64,000 nucleotides of DNA, from the NCBI RefSeq assembly GCF_022662575.1, contig NZ_JALBFU010000001.1, positions 243,188 through 307,187 of the forward strand. The letters run 5' to 3'. Source of the stretch: Luteimonas aquatica (GTDB taxonomy: Bacteria > Pseudomonadota > Gammaproteobacteria > Xanthomonadales > Xanthomonadaceae). Shown here one piece after another: positions 28,041 through 37,197 of the stretch. Position numbers and translations under genes: made by a program. Every line of letters begins with the position of its first letter. The first letter of the stretch is position 1. A model generated the notes under the pieces. That model was given only the letters and a program-made list of their open reading frames with translations, had not been told where the DNA came from and did not search any database.

Positions 28041-29162
28041 TTATACGGAGGTGCCGGGGCCGCCGCCAGCGGGGGCGAGCAGAGGGGCCAAGGTCGGCTC
28101 CAGCTGCGCGCGGCGCCAGCCGGACAGGGGGCCGGGCCAGTGACCGGGCAGGCCTGCCTCGAGCAGGCGTTCCAGCCAGCGCCGGGAAGCCAGCACGCCG
28201 TCGGGCAGGCCGAGTTCGGCGCTGCGCGCGGCGGTGGCGTCCTGCAGACGGCGCAGGGCCTGCTTGTCGCGATCGTCGCCGCGCGGCTGCGGCGCCTCGG
28301 CTTCGTCGGGCAGCGGCGTCTGCAGCACGTTCCACAGGACTTCGGCGAGCTTGCGCGGCGCCTTGGGATGGGCTTCGAGCAGGCGCTGCAAGGCGGCGCG
28401 GTCGGGCAGCGGCTCGCGCGCCAGCGCGGTGGCCAGTTCGTTGTCGAGGATCCAGCTGCGCGGCCGGTCGGACTCGCGCGCATAGCTCTCGCGCCAGCGC
28501 AGCAGCCGCAGCAGGCGGTGCTGGCCCGCGGTGTCGAGGAACTGCGCCGCGCGCAGCGACAGGTGCGGCCAGCGTTCGCCCTCGTCCTGCTCGGCGTTCT
28601 CGACCATGCGCGCGCAGTCCTCCTCCAGCCAGGCGTCGCGGCCGAGCGCGGCCAGCGACGCGGCCAGGTTGTCGTGCAGGGCGAACAGGTGGCGCACGTC
28701 GTCGGCGGCGTATTCGAGCTGCGCGGGCGAGAGCGGCCGGCGCAGCCAGTCGGAGCGGGTTTCGCCCTTGGCCAGGGCGATGCCGAGCACGTCCTGCACC
28801 AGGCGCTGGTAGCCGATGCCGGCGGCGATGCCGGCCAGGGCGGCGGCGGACTGGGTGTCGAAGAGCGGTTGCGGCACGACGCCGCAGGCATGGCGGAGCG
28901 CGATCAGGTCCTCGCCCGGGCTGTGCATGACTTTCAGCACCGAGGGGTCGGTCAGCAACGGAGCCAGCGCGGCGGCGATGCCCGGCACGAGCGGGTCGAC
29001 CAGCAGGATGTCGTCGTCGGTCTCGCCCAGGCAGACCTGCACCAGGGCCAGCTGCGGCCAGTAGGTGCGCTCGCGGACGAATTCGGTGTCCAGGCCGATG
29101 CGAGAGGGGCGTTGGGCGATCCGGTGGGCGAGGTCCGCGGGGCTATCGATCCAGGTCGGCAT
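28041..29162 (-). CDS. rnd: Ribonuclease D
   Basis: A 373-residue 3'-5' exoribonuclease. DEDD motifs: IGLDTEFVRERTYWPQLALV, HSPGEDLIALRHACG, YAADDVRHLFALHDNL. Two HRDC-type helical domains follow, e.g. DNELATALAREPLPDRAALQ. It trims tRNA precursors at the 3' end. The tRNA-Ala gene begins 13 bases after its stop, so the mRNA carries a tRNA that its own product could help mature. Confidence 0.95.
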   Translation of the reverse strand: MPTWIDSPADLAHRIAQRPSRIGLDTEFVRERTYWPQLALVQVCLGETDDDILLVDPLVPGIAAALAPLLTDPSVLKVMHSPGEDLIALRHACGVVPQPLFDTQSAAALAGIAAGIGYQRLVQDVLGIALAKGETRSDWLRRPLSPAQLEYAADDVRHLFALHDNLAASLAALGRDAWLEEDCARMVENAEQDEGERWPHLSLRAAQFLDTAGQHRLLRLLRWRESYARESDRPRSWILDNELATALAREPLPDRAALQRLLEAHPKAPRKLAEVLWNVLQTPLPDEAEAPQPRGDDRDKQALRRLQDATAARSAELGLPDGVLASRRWLERLLEAGLPGHWPGPLSGWRRAQLEPTLAPLLAPAGGGPGTSV

Positions 29163-29425
29163 GTGTGGGGGCCGCGCTCAGCCGATGTCCGGTCGGCATC
29201 GGCCGCGGGTCCCGGGGCACGGTTGTGACCGATCGCGCCGGGGACTTCGGATCCGACGACGCGGCGTCATGGACGGCATGCGCGTTCGCTGTGATGTGTT
29301 GAGGTCCAGGGGATGCAGCCTAACGGCGATGGCGTGAACAAGGCAAACATGGCCGGCGCCGGAGCGCGGCCAGCCGCCGTTGCGCGGACGAAGCGGTGCC
29401 TCGGCGCAGGCGATGCCGTAATCTG

Positions 29426-31294
29426 ATGGCCCGCTCGGCAAGGAAAACGGGTTTGCTCGCCATCCCCCGGATCGCCATCGTTGCGCTGCTGCTGCCGGCC
29501 CTGCTGGCCGGCTGCCCGCGCGATCGCGAGCAGCCCTCGCGCGCCGAGCGGCAGGCCAGGGCGGAAGTGCGCGCCGGGGTGGTCACGGTCAGCGGCGACG
29601 ACAGCCTTTCGCAGACGTTGACCTGGCGCGCGCCGGCGGTGCAGATCGCCGAGGGCGAACAGGCGCGCACGCGCAAGCGCGCCGAGGCGGCGCTGAAGGC
29701 CGGCCGGCTCTTTGCGGACGCCGATTCGGCGATTCCGCTGTATCTGGCATTGGCCAAGCGCGACCCCGGGGACAAGGCGGCGCAGGCCGGGCTGCGCCGT
29801 GCGCTGCGCGACCTGCTCGCGGACGGGGAGCGGGCGCTGGCGCGCTCGGACGAGGACATCGAGGCCCTGCGCCGGACCCACGACGTCGCGGCGGTGGCGC
29901 GGGTGGTGGACGGCGACGACGAGCAGGTGCAGGCCTTCCTGGCGCGCGTCGACAGCGCCGACACCCTGTGGGAGCTCAACCGCGACGGCGAACACGCGCT
30001 GGCCAACGCCCGCTATGGCGAGGCGCTGGCGAAGTTCCGCGAGGCATTGGCGCTCGAACCGCGGCAGCCGCGGGCGATGCAGGGCGTGGCGGCGGTGGAG
30101 AGCGCGCTGATCCGCAGGGCGGAGCTGGCGGGGGAGGACGGCGATTTCGCCTCCGCGCAGCGCTGGCTGGCCGATGCCGCCAAGCTGCGTCCCGACATCG
30201 GCACGGTGCCCGACGCGCGCGCACGCATCGAGCGCATGCGCAGCGCGCGCATCGCGCGGCTGCGCGACGCCGGCATCGCCGCGCTGCCGCAGATGAACGG
30301 GGTGGCGGAGGCGCGCAAGCGCCTGGCGGAGATGCTGCTGATCGCCAAGCCCGGCGACCCGGTGGCCGCCGAACTGCGCGAGCGCATCGATCTGGCCCAG
30401 CACTACGGCCTGTACCGCCCCGGGCAGACGTTCACCGATGCGATCAAGCACGGCGGCCGCGGCCCGCAGATGGTGGTGCTGCCGCACGGCGCGTTCCGCA
30501 TGGGTTCGGCCGACGGCGACCGCCTGGGCGTGGACAACGAGCGGCCGCAGCGCAATATCCGCTTCGACCGCGGCTTCGCCATGTCGGCGACCGAGGTGAC
30601 GGTCGGCGAGTTCCGTCGCTTCGTCAACGCCACCGGGCGCAGGACGCGGGCGATGCGGCGCGGGTTCTCGATGGCCTACGACGAGCGCAGCGGCAATTTC
30701 GCCCGCCGCAGCCATGTCGACTGGTCGAGCGACTACGCCGGCCGGCCCGCGGCCGACGATCAGCCGGTGCTGCATGTCAGCGCCAAGGACGCCGACGCCT
30801 ACGCGCACTGGCTCACGGAGCAGACCGGCAAGCATTACCGGCTGCCGAGCGAGGCCGAGTTCGAATACGCGCTGCGCGCGGGCGGCAGCGGCATCTGGCC
30901 CTGGGGCGACGGCGCCCCGCCGGCCAATGCCGGCAACTTCACCGGCGCGCGCGACGTGTCCCCCCATGGCACCCGCCGCTGGAACAACGCCTTCGCCGGG
31001 TATGGCGACACCTACTGGGGGCCGGCGCCGGTGCGCCGCTTCAAGCCCAACGCCTGGGGCCTGCACGACCTGTCGGGCAACGTCGGCGAGTGGGTGGCCG
31101 ACTGCTGGCACGACACCTATCGCCGCGCGCCGAAGGACGGCGCGGCCTGGGTCAACCCCGGATGCCGCACGCGCGTGATCCGCGGCGGTTCCTGGGCCAG
31201 CTCGCCCGAGCAGACGCGCTCGGCCTGGCGGGCGCCGGCGGGCGTGGACAATACCAATGCGCGGGTGGGATTCCGCGTGGTGCGCGACATCTGA
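29426..31294 (+). CDS. SUMF1/FGE-domain lipoprotein
   Basis: A 622-residue exported protein. Lipoprotein signal with lipobox LLAGC near residue 30. A central region of about 300 residues has TPR-like helices (RYGEALAKFREALALEP). The C-terminal FGE-sulfatase domain (PF03781) has MVVLPHGAFRMGSADGD, MSATEVTVGEFRRFVNATG, YRLPSEAEFEYALRAGG, LHDLSGNVGEWVADCWH and the closing VIRGGSWASSPEQTRSAWR. The two active Cys of true formylglycine enzymes are not present in that last motif, so it is probably a binding or regulatory paralogue. Divergent from rnd. Confidence 0.85.
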   Translation: MARSARKTGLLAIPRIAIVALLLPALLAGCPRDREQPSRAERQARAEVRAGVVTVSGDDSLSQTLTWRAPAVQIAEGEQARTRKRAEAALKAGRLFADADSAIPLYLALAKRDPGDKAAQAGLRRALRDLLADGERALARSDEDIEALRRTHDVAAVARVVDGDDEQVQAFLARVDSADTLWELNRDGEHALANARYGEALAKFREALALEPRQPRAMQGVAAVESALIRRAELAGEDGDFASAQRWLADAAKLRPDIGTVPDARARIERMRSARIARLRDAGIAALPQMNGVAEARKRLAEMLLIAKPGDPVAAELRERIDLAQHYGLYRPGQTFTDAIKHGGRGPQMVVLPHGAFRMGSADGDRLGVDNERPQRNIRFDRGFAMSATEVTVGEFRRFVNATGRRTRAMRRGFSMAYDERSGNFARRSHVDWSSDYAGRPAADDQPVLHVSAKDADAYAHWLTEQTGKHYRLPSEAEFEYALRAGGSGIWPWGDGAPPANAGNFTGARDVSPHGTRRWNNAFAGYGDTYWGPAPVRRFKPNAWGLHDLSGNVGEWVADCWHDTYRRAPKDGAAWVNPGCRTRVIRGGSWASSPEQTRSAWRAPAGVDNTNARVGFRVVRDI

Positions 31295-31306
31295 CCGGAG
31301 AGAAGA

Positions 31307-31598
31307 ATGCCGAGCGAGATCGTCAGGGACCCGGTCGTGCGGCCCATCCTGGAGATCGTGCTGCGGTTGTTCGGCGATTTCACCGGCCGGGTGGTGGTGC
31401 CGTTGTTCACGTTCGGCCATGCCTATGTCGAGCCGGCGGTCAAGGGCGTGCGCATCTCTCCGAAATGGCACGGATTCCACCGCGCCTCCGACGGGCGCCG
31501 GGTCGTCGCCGCCGAGATGGGGGCTTTCCTCGGGCTGGCGTTCTGGGGGCCTGCTCGGGATTGCCACCTACGGGGCCTGCCGCTATTTTGCGCCTTGA
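31307..31598 (+). pseudogene. Small membrane-associated hypothetical gene with a frameshift
   Basis: The frame from ATG 31307 reads DPVVRPILEIVLRLFGDFTG, ISPKWHGFHRASDGRRVVAA, MGAFLGLAFW. Hydrophobic continuity then jumps to another frame (GLLGIATYGACRYFAP, stop 31596-31598) across the G5 run at 31545-31549. One G fewer gives a coherent 96-residue protein with a C-terminal transmembrane helix. As read, the first frame runs on to 31747, overlapping the next gene. A real mutation, phase variation or a sequencing error are all possible. Confidence 0.6.
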
Positions 31599-31662
31599 CG
31601 ATCCACCCTGGGCCGGCACGGTTGCCGGTCCACCCGATCAGCGCGAGTGAGGGGAGACAGCG

Positions 31663-32565
31663 ATGCGCCAAGACCCGTTCGGCAACGCCTACGGTTCCCG
31701 GGGCGGCGGACAGCGCCGCGGGTTCGGCTTCAGCCCGCGCCTGCTGATCCTGGTGGCGTTCATCGCCTACGCGGCCTATTACTACTTCTCCAACCGCACG
31801 ACCGACCCGCTGACCGGCGAGAAGGTGCTGATCGACCGCAGCATCTCGCCCCAGGACGAGAAGGCGCTGGGGCTGCAGGCCTACCAGGAGATCCTCCAGC
31901 AGGAGCGCCCGGTGGACGCGAACACCGACATCTCGCGCCAGGTGCGCGAGATCGCGCAGCGGCTGATCGCCAAGATCCCGGCGGTGTCCGACGCGCTCGC
32001 GGCCGAGCACGGCCTGCAGGCGCAGCACATCGAGAAGGACTTCGACTGGGACGTCAACGTGCTGCAGTCCGACCAGGTCAATGCGTTCTGCCTGCCGGGC
32101 GGCAAGATCGCCGTCTACACCGGCCTGGTGCCGGTGGCGCAGAACGCCGACGCGATGGCGGTGGTGATGGGACACGAGATCACCCACGCGCTGCTCCGGC
32201 ACGGCGCGCAGCGCATGACCGAGCAGAAGCTGGCGCAGCTCGGCCAGATGGCCGGCGCGATGAGCGGCATGGACGCGCAGCAGATGCAGATGGTGATGGC
32301 GGTGTACGGCTACGGCCGCTCGCTGCCGTACGCGCGCAAGCAGGAGACCCAGGCCGACGAGATGGGACTGATGCTGGCGGCGGCGGCCTGCTACAACCCG
32401 CAGGAAGCGGTGGCGCTGTGGGAGCGCATGGGCCAGGCCAGCGGCGGCCAGGCGCCGCCGGAGTTCGCCTCCACCCATCCCAACTCCGGCACCCGTATCC
32501 AGAACCTGCAGGCGCTGATGCCCAAGGCGATGGAATACCGCAAGCGCTTCTGCGAACAGCAGTGA
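31663..32565 (+). CDS. M48-family zinc metallopeptidase, membrane-anchored
   Basis: A 300-residue protein: Gly/Arg-rich cytosolic start, one transmembrane segment (LLILVAFIAYAAYYYF), then a BepA/LoiP-like M48 domain with FCLPGGKIAVYTGLV, the HEXXH motif in VVMGHEITHALLRHGAQ, the third ligand Glu in KQETQADEMGLMLAA and a STHPNSGTRIQNLQ substrate loop. A periplasmic quality-control protease is likely. GGGGAG precedes the ATG. Confidence 0.93.
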   Translation: MRQDPFGNAYGSRGGGQRRGFGFSPRLLILVAFIAYAAYYYFSNRTTDPLTGEKVLIDRSISPQDEKALGLQAYQEILQQERPVDANTDISRQVREIAQRLIAKIPAVSDALAAEHGLQAQHIEKDFDWDVNVLQSDQVNAFCLPGGKIAVYTGLVPVAQNADAMAVVMGHEITHALLRHGAQRMTEQKLAQLGQMAGAMSGMDAQQMQMVMAVYGYGRSLPYARKQETQADEMGLMLAAAACYNPQEAVALWERMGQASGGQAPPEFASTHPNSGTRIQNLQALMPKAMEYRKRFCEQQ

Positions 32566-32581
32566 CGTCGACGCGCGCCGC

Positions 32582-33442
32582 TCAGGCCAGGCGCCTGGCC
32601 AGGGCGATGGCGTCGAACGGTGCCCGGACCTTGGCGTCGTTGTCGAAGTAGCAGTACACCTCGCGCCGCCGCAGCGCGCGTCCTGGCGACGTGATCGTGC
32701 GGGCGTCGCGCGGCTCGCCGCCTTCGGACCAGCACCGGATCCGCTTCGCCCAGCGCGCCAGCGCCGCGGCCGAATAGCCGCTGACGTAGAGCTCGGCATC
32801 GCCGTGCAGGCGCAGATAGGCGAAACCGGCCGTCATGTCCTCGGCGTAGGGAAAGCGGCCGGCGCTGTCGGCGATCACCAGGCCGACGCCGTGGCGGCGC
32901 AGCAAGCGCACGAAGGCCGGGTCGAGGAAGCTCTCGTGCCGCACCTCCAGCGCGTGCCGCAGCCTGCGTCTGGGTTGCCGGGGCAGGGCGACGCGCCCGC
33001 GCATGCGCCGCTCGCGGCGCCGCGCCAGGCGCAGCGCCGCGTCGGTGTCGTGGGGCAGCATCGCCAGGAAATCCTCGATCAGGTCCGGCTCGAAGCGCTG
33101 GCTTGGCGGCAGCTGCCAGAGCAGCGGGCCGAGCTTGGCGCCCAGGCGCAGCACGCCTGAGGCGAAGAAGTTCGCCAGCGGCTTGTCGATCCCGCGCAGG
33201 CGCTTGACGTGGGTGATGAAGCGCGGCGCCTTCACTGCGAACAGGAAATCGGCCGGCGTCTGCGCCGCCCACAGCGCCCAGCGCTCGGGCGGCTGCAGCG
33301 AATAGAACGAGCCGTTGATCTCGATGCTCGGGAAGATGCGCGAGGCGTATTCCAGTTCGCGGCGCTGCACCAGGCCGGCGGGATAGAACTCGCCGCGCCA
33401 GCTGGGGTAGCGCCAGCCGGAGATGCCGACGCGGATGGCCAT
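32582..33442 (-). CDS. DUF72-family protein
   Basis: A 286-residue YecE/DUF72 TIM-barrel protein (PF01904): VGISGWRYPSWRGEFYPAGL, EINGSFYSLQPPERWALWAA, FLFAVKAPRFITHVKRL, ALEVRHESF and the end VYCYFDNDAKVRAPFDAI. Biochemical function is not established for the family. The stop converges on the M48 gene. Confidence 0.92.
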   Translation of the reverse strand: MAIRVGISGWRYPSWRGEFYPAGLVQRRELEYASRIFPSIEINGSFYSLQPPERWALWAAQTPADFLFAVKAPRFITHVKRLRGIDKPLANFFASGVLRLGAKLGPLLWQLPPSQRFEPDLIEDFLAMLPHDTDAALRLARRRERRMRGRVALPRQPRRRLRHALEVRHESFLDPAFVRLLRRHGVGLVIADSAGRFPYAEDMTAGFAYLRLHGDAELYVSGYSAAALARWAKRIRCWSEGGEPRDARTITSPGRALRRREVYCYFDNDAKVRAPFDAIALARRLA

Positions 33443-33506
33443 GCCGCGACCCTAGGCGGCGGCGGGGAAAGCGTGCGTGAAAGCGGCGTGCAGGCGCGAG
33501 GAGGCG

Positions 33507-34004
33507 TTACTTGCCGCGATGCTTGTCGGAAGGATCGCGCGGGCGCGCGGAGGCGTTGCGGCCGAGGCCGCCGCCGATCAGGTTCTGCTGGAATTCCTGC
33601 CACAACTCGAGATTGCGCTCGGTGAGCTGGTTGACCATCGCCCACGGCGTCTGGCCGAGCATGTTGCCCATCTGCTGGCGGAACTGCGATTGCTGCTCGA
33701 GGAAGGTCTGCATCGAGCGCTCGAGGTAGGTGCCCATGAAGCCCTGCAGCGAGTCGCCGTAGAAGCGGATGAGCTGGCTCAGCAGCTGGGTGGACAGCAT
33801 CGGCTGGCCGTCCTGCTCGTGCTCGGCGATGATCTGCAGCAGGACCTGGCGGGTCAGGTCCTCGCCGGTCTTGGCGTCCCGGACTTCGAACTCCTCGCCG
33901 TCGACGATGAGCTGGCGCACATCCTCGATGGTGATGTAACTGGAGATGTCGGTGTCGTACAGGCGACGGTTCGGGTACTTCTTGATCACGCGCGGCTTGG
34001 TCAT
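33507..34004 (-). CDS. phaR: Polyhydroxyalkanoate synthesis repressor PhaR
   Basis: A 165-residue protein. N-terminal PHB/PHA accumulation DNA-binding domain: VIKKYPNRRLYDTDISSYIT, IEDVRQLIVDGEEFEVRDA, followed by PHB-binding helical repeats (GFMGTYLERSMQTFLEQQ, MLGQTPWAMVNQ). In polymer-making bacteria it represses phasin and its own gene until PHA granules titrate it. It lies downstream of phaB on the same strand, which supports a PHA role. Confidence 0.95.
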   Translation of the reverse strand: MTKPRVIKKYPNRRLYDTDISSYITIEDVRQLIVDGEEFEVRDAKTGEDLTRQVLLQIIAEHEQDGQPMLSTQLLSQLIRFYGDSLQGFMGTYLERSMQTFLEQQSQFRQQMGNMLGQTPWAMVNQLTERNLELWQEFQQNLIGGGLGRNASARPRDPSDKHRGK

Positions 34005-34261
34005 GGAGCAAAGGCTCTAACGTTGCAGGCTGGCAGCATGGCGCAGTGCAGCACCGCTTGCAACATTGGCCGGCCGGATCGTCCAAAACGGCACAATACG
34101 CATCAGTATGGAGTGTCCGGGGCGCCTTCGACGGAAAGGCCGGTTCGCCGCCGGCCCTTCGCGAAAGGGAAGCCCGTCAAATCAGGGCAGGCGCCACGGG
34201 CCCGGCCGAAGGATGCCGCGCCCCTGGGCGTCCCGGCCGGCGCCGCCGGCCGAGGCAGTCC

Positions 34262-35002
34262 CTACCAGCCCATGTACTGCCCGCCGTTGGCGGACAGGTT
34301 GGCGCCGGTGATCCAGCCGGCCTCGTCGGGCAGGAAGAAGCTCACCGCGTAGGCGATCTCGTCGGGGTCGCCCAGGCGTCCGGTGGGGATCTGCGCGATG
34401 ATCTTGTTGCGCACGTCCTCCGGCACCGCCATCACCATGTCGGTGCCGATGTAGCCGGGCGAGACGGTGTTCACGGTGATGCCGAACCTGGCGTTTTCCT
34501 GCGCCAGCGAAATGGTGAAGCCGTGCATGCCGGCCTTGGCGGCGGCGTAGTTGGCCTGGCCGTACTGGCCCTTCTGGCCGTTGATCGAGCTGATCTGCAC
34601 GATGCGTCCCCACTTGCGCGTGCGCATGCCCTCGATCACCGGGCGGGTGACGTTGAACACCGAATTGAGGTTGGTGTTGATCACTTCCTGCCACTGGTCC
34701 GGGGTCATCTTGTGGAAGGTGCCGTCGCGGGTGATGCCGGCGTTGTTGATCAGCACGTCGATCGGGCCGAGCTGCTGCTCGACGTCGCGTACCATCGCCT
34801 CGGCCTCGGCATAGGTGGAGACGTCGCCCTTGGCCAGGGCGATGTCGTGGCCGCCCGAGCGCATCTGCGCCTGCCAGGCGCGGGCCCTGTCCTCGCTGCG
34901 GTAGTTGGTCGCCACCTTGTATCCGGCCGACGCCAGTCGCCGGCAGATCGCCGTTCCGATGCCGCCCGTTCCCCCTGTCACCAATGCCACGCGAGATGTC
35001 AT
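34262..35002 (-). CDS. phaB: Acetoacetyl-CoA reductase
   Basis: A 246-residue SDR closely following PhaB/PhbB: RVALVTGGTGGIGTAICRRL, the NNAGITRDGTFHKMTPDQW segment, the active-site ISSINGQKGQYGQANYAAAK and ending ITGANLSANGGQYMGW. It reduces acetoacetyl-CoA to (R)-3-hydroxybutyryl-CoA with NADPH for polyhydroxybutyrate. The long upstream open frame is a gluQ shadow; the ATG at 35002 begins MTSRVALVTGG. No phaA or phaC is present in the window. Confidence 0.93.
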   Translation of the reverse strand: MTSRVALVTGGTGGIGTAICRRLASAGYKVATNYRSEDRARAWQAQMRSGGHDIALAKGDVSTYAEAEAMVRDVEQQLGPIDVLINNAGITRDGTFHKMTPDQWQEVINTNLNSVFNVTRPVIEGMRTRKWGRIVQISSINGQKGQYGQANYAAAKAGMHGFTISLAQENARFGITVNTVSPGYIGTDMVMAVPEDVRNKIIAQIPTGRLGDPDEIAYAVSFFLPDEAGWITGANLSANGGQYMGW

Positions 35003-35127
35003 GCCGTGTTCTCCGATGCCTGCGTTGCGCGCATGTTGCGCTCCGGAGAATTCTATTCTTCGCCCAGGACAAACCCATTGTGCAATGCGGTAGCGGCACG
35101 GCCGGCGCGAGCGACCATGCGGCGGCG

Positions 35128-36033
35128 CTATGCGGGATCGATGCGGATTTCGCGCGTGCGCGGAATGCGCGCCGGATCGAAATGACGGCGCGATGACAGC
35201 AGCGCGCCGGCGACGTCGCCCGCGGCGGCCAGCGCCTGCTCCCGCTGGCCCAGCGCCCGCCAGGCGCGGCGCAGTGCCGGCAGCGGCGCATCGTCGTCGA
35301 TCGGCAGCGCCGCCAGCGACTTCGACAGCTTGCGCCCGTCCTCGCCTAGCACCAGCGGCAGGTGCGCGTAGCCCGGCGTGGGCAGGCCGAGCCGCCGCTG
35401 CAGCAGGATCTGCCGGGGCGTGGAATCGAGCAGGTCGGCGCCGCGCACGATTTCGCTGATCCCCTGGGCCTGGTCGTCGACCACCACCGCCAGCTGATAG
35501 GCCCAAAGCCCGTCGGCGCGCCTGAGCACGAAATCGCCGACTTCCCGGGAGACGTCCTGTTCCACGCGTCCCTGCAGGCCGTCGTCGAAGGCGATCACGG
35601 TGCCGTCGGGCACGCGCAGGCGGACCGCCGGGTCCGGGCGCGAGGCGCCGGGAACGCAGGCGCGGTGCACGCCGCCGGCGTCGGCATGGTCGCTGCGGCT
35701 GCAATGGCAGAGGAAGGCGTCGCCCTGCGTCAGCAGCCGGTCGAGGGCGGCGCGGTAGGCCGCACCCCGGGTGCTCTGCCGCAGCACGGGCGCGTCGGGC
35801 AGCAGCCCGAAGGCGGCCAGGGTGCGCAACTGCGCGTCGGCCGCGCCCGGCGCCTCGCGCGGCGGATCGATGTCCTCCACGCGCACCAGCCATTGCCCGC
35901 CGGCATGCCGCGCCATCAGCCAGCTGCCGAACGCGGCCAGCAGCGAGCCGGCATGCAGGGGGCCGGTCGGCGAGGGCGCGAAGCGGCCGCGGTAGGCGGC
36001 GGAAGACGGCGGAGTGCGTTGCGGTGCGTTCAT
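35128..36033 (-). CDS. gluQ: Glutamyl-Q tRNA(Asp) synthetase
   Basis: A 301-residue truncated glutamyl-tRNA synthetase paralogue without anticodon-binding domain. HIGH-equivalent region [18 protein letters not shown], zinc cluster [20 protein letters not shown], and KLSKS in [15 protein letters not shown]. It attaches glutamate to queuosine at position 34 of tRNA-Asp. In many proteobacteria it is linked to dksA, but here dksA is 17 kb away. Confidence 0.94.
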   Translation of the reverse strand: MNAPQRTPPSSAAYRGRFAPSPTGPLHAGSLLAAFGSWLMARHAGGQWLVRVEDIDPPREAPGAADAQLRTLAAFGLLPDAPVLRQSTRGAAYRAALDRLLTQGDAFLCHCSRSDHADAGGVHRACVPGASRPDPAVRLRVPDGTVIAFDDGLQGRVEQDVSREVGDFVLRRADGLWAYQLAVVVDDQAQGISEIVRGADLLDSTPRQILLQRRLGLPTPGYAHLPLVLGEDGRKLSKSLAALPIDDDAPLPALRRAWRALGQREQALAAAGDVAGALLSSRRHFDPARIPRTREIRIDPA

Positions 36034-36179
36034 CGAATGCCGGCGGATCCGCCGAAGGACGGGAAGGGAACTTTAAACGCGCCGGGCGCCACGAACAGGG
36101 GCCGGAACTTGAATTCAAGCCGCGCCGGCTCCACTAGAACTGAACGATCGCGCCCCACGCGCGACTGGAAACCCGATCG

Positions 36180-37085
36180 ATGTTCAAGCGCATTACGCTC
36201 TTCCTTGCCACCAATCTCGCGGTGCTGGCCCTGGTCAGCATCGTCATGGCGATTTTCGGCGTCAATCCCTCCACCAACGCCGGCCTGCTGGTGGTGGCGG
36301 CCCTGTTCGGCTTCGGCGGCTCGCTGATCTCGCTGCTGATGTCCAAGTGGGTCGCGCTGCGCACCACCGGCGCCCAGGTGATCGCGCAGCCGCGCAACGA
36401 GACCGAGCGCTGGCTGCTCGCCACCGTGCAGCGGCAGGCGCAGGCGGCCGGCATCGGCATGCCGGACGTGGCCGTCTACGACGCGCCGGAGATCAACGCC
36501 TTCGCCACCGGCGCCAACCGCAACAAGGCGCTGGTCGCGGTGTCGACCGGCCTGCTGCGCTCGATGAACCAGGACGAGGCCGAGGCCGTGCTCGGCCACG
36601 AGGTCAGCCACGTCGCCAACGGCGACATGGTGACCATGGCGCTGCTGCAGGGTGTGCTCAATACCTTCGTGATCGTGCTGGCGCGCGTGGTCGGCCGCGT
36701 GGTCGACGGCTACCTCAGCGGCGGCCGCAACAACGGCGGCGGCGGGCTGGCCTACTTCGCGATCGTGTTCGTGCTGGAGATGGTGTTCGGCCTGTTCGCC
36801 AGCCTGATCGCGATGTGGTTCTCGCGCCGGCGCGAGTTCCGCGCCGACACCGGCGGCGCGCGCCTGGCCGGGCGCGAGAAGATGATCGCGGCGCTGGAGC
36901 GCCTGGCGCTCAACCACGGCCAGAGCACGCTGCCCACGCAGATCCAGGCCTTCGGCATCGCCGGCGGCATCCCGCAGGGCGTCAAGCGCCTGCTGATGAG
37001 CCACCCGCCGCTGGAGGAGCGCATCCAGGCGCTGCGCAACGCCAGGCTCGACGAGGGCAGCGTGCGCCAGGGCGTGGTGGCCTGA
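36180..37085 (+). CDS. htpX: Membrane zinc protease HtpX
   Basis: A 301-residue M48B protease. Two N-terminal transmembrane helices ([20 protein letters not shown] and [20 protein letters not shown]), the HEVSH metal site in [15 protein letters not shown], two further membrane segments and the third ligand in [15 protein letters not shown], with [12 protein letters not shown] near the end. Handles misfolded inner-membrane proteins alongside FtsH. Monocistronic, ending in a bidirectional terminator. Confidence 0.96.
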   Translation: MFKRITLFLATNLAVLALVSIVMAIFGVNPSTNAGLLVVAALFGFGGSLISLLMSKWVALRTTGAQVIAQPRNETERWLLATVQRQAQAAGIGMPDVAVYDAPEINAFATGANRNKALVAVSTGLLRSMNQDEAEAVLGHEVSHVANGDMVTMALLQGVLNTFVIVLARVVGRVVDGYLSGGRNNGGGGLAYFAIVFVLEMVFGLFASLIAMWFSRRREFRADTGGARLAGREKMIAALERLALNHGQSTLPTQIQAFGIAGGIPQGVKRLLMSHPPLEERIQALRNARLDEGSVRQGVVA

Positions 37086-37128
37086 GCAGGGCCCGGCCCA
37101 TCGGGCCGGCCATGCCGTGGTTCGAACG

Positions 37129-37157
37129 AAAAGCCCGCCGGAAGGCGGGCTTTTTCT
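37129..37157. terminator. Bidirectional terminator between htpX and fimX
   Basis: A 9-bp stem aagcccgcc/ggcgggctt (37131-37139 with 37144-37152), loop ggaa, with T-runs on both strands. Serves both converging genes. Confidence 0.93.
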
Positions 37158-37197
37158 TGCGGCGGGCCGGCGCGAGGCCGGCCCTCGAAGCCGGCGC

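Noticed and set aside
29267..31567. A 766-codon minus-strand open frame
   Set aside because: Antisense shadow of the SUMF1-type gene; no recognisable motif.
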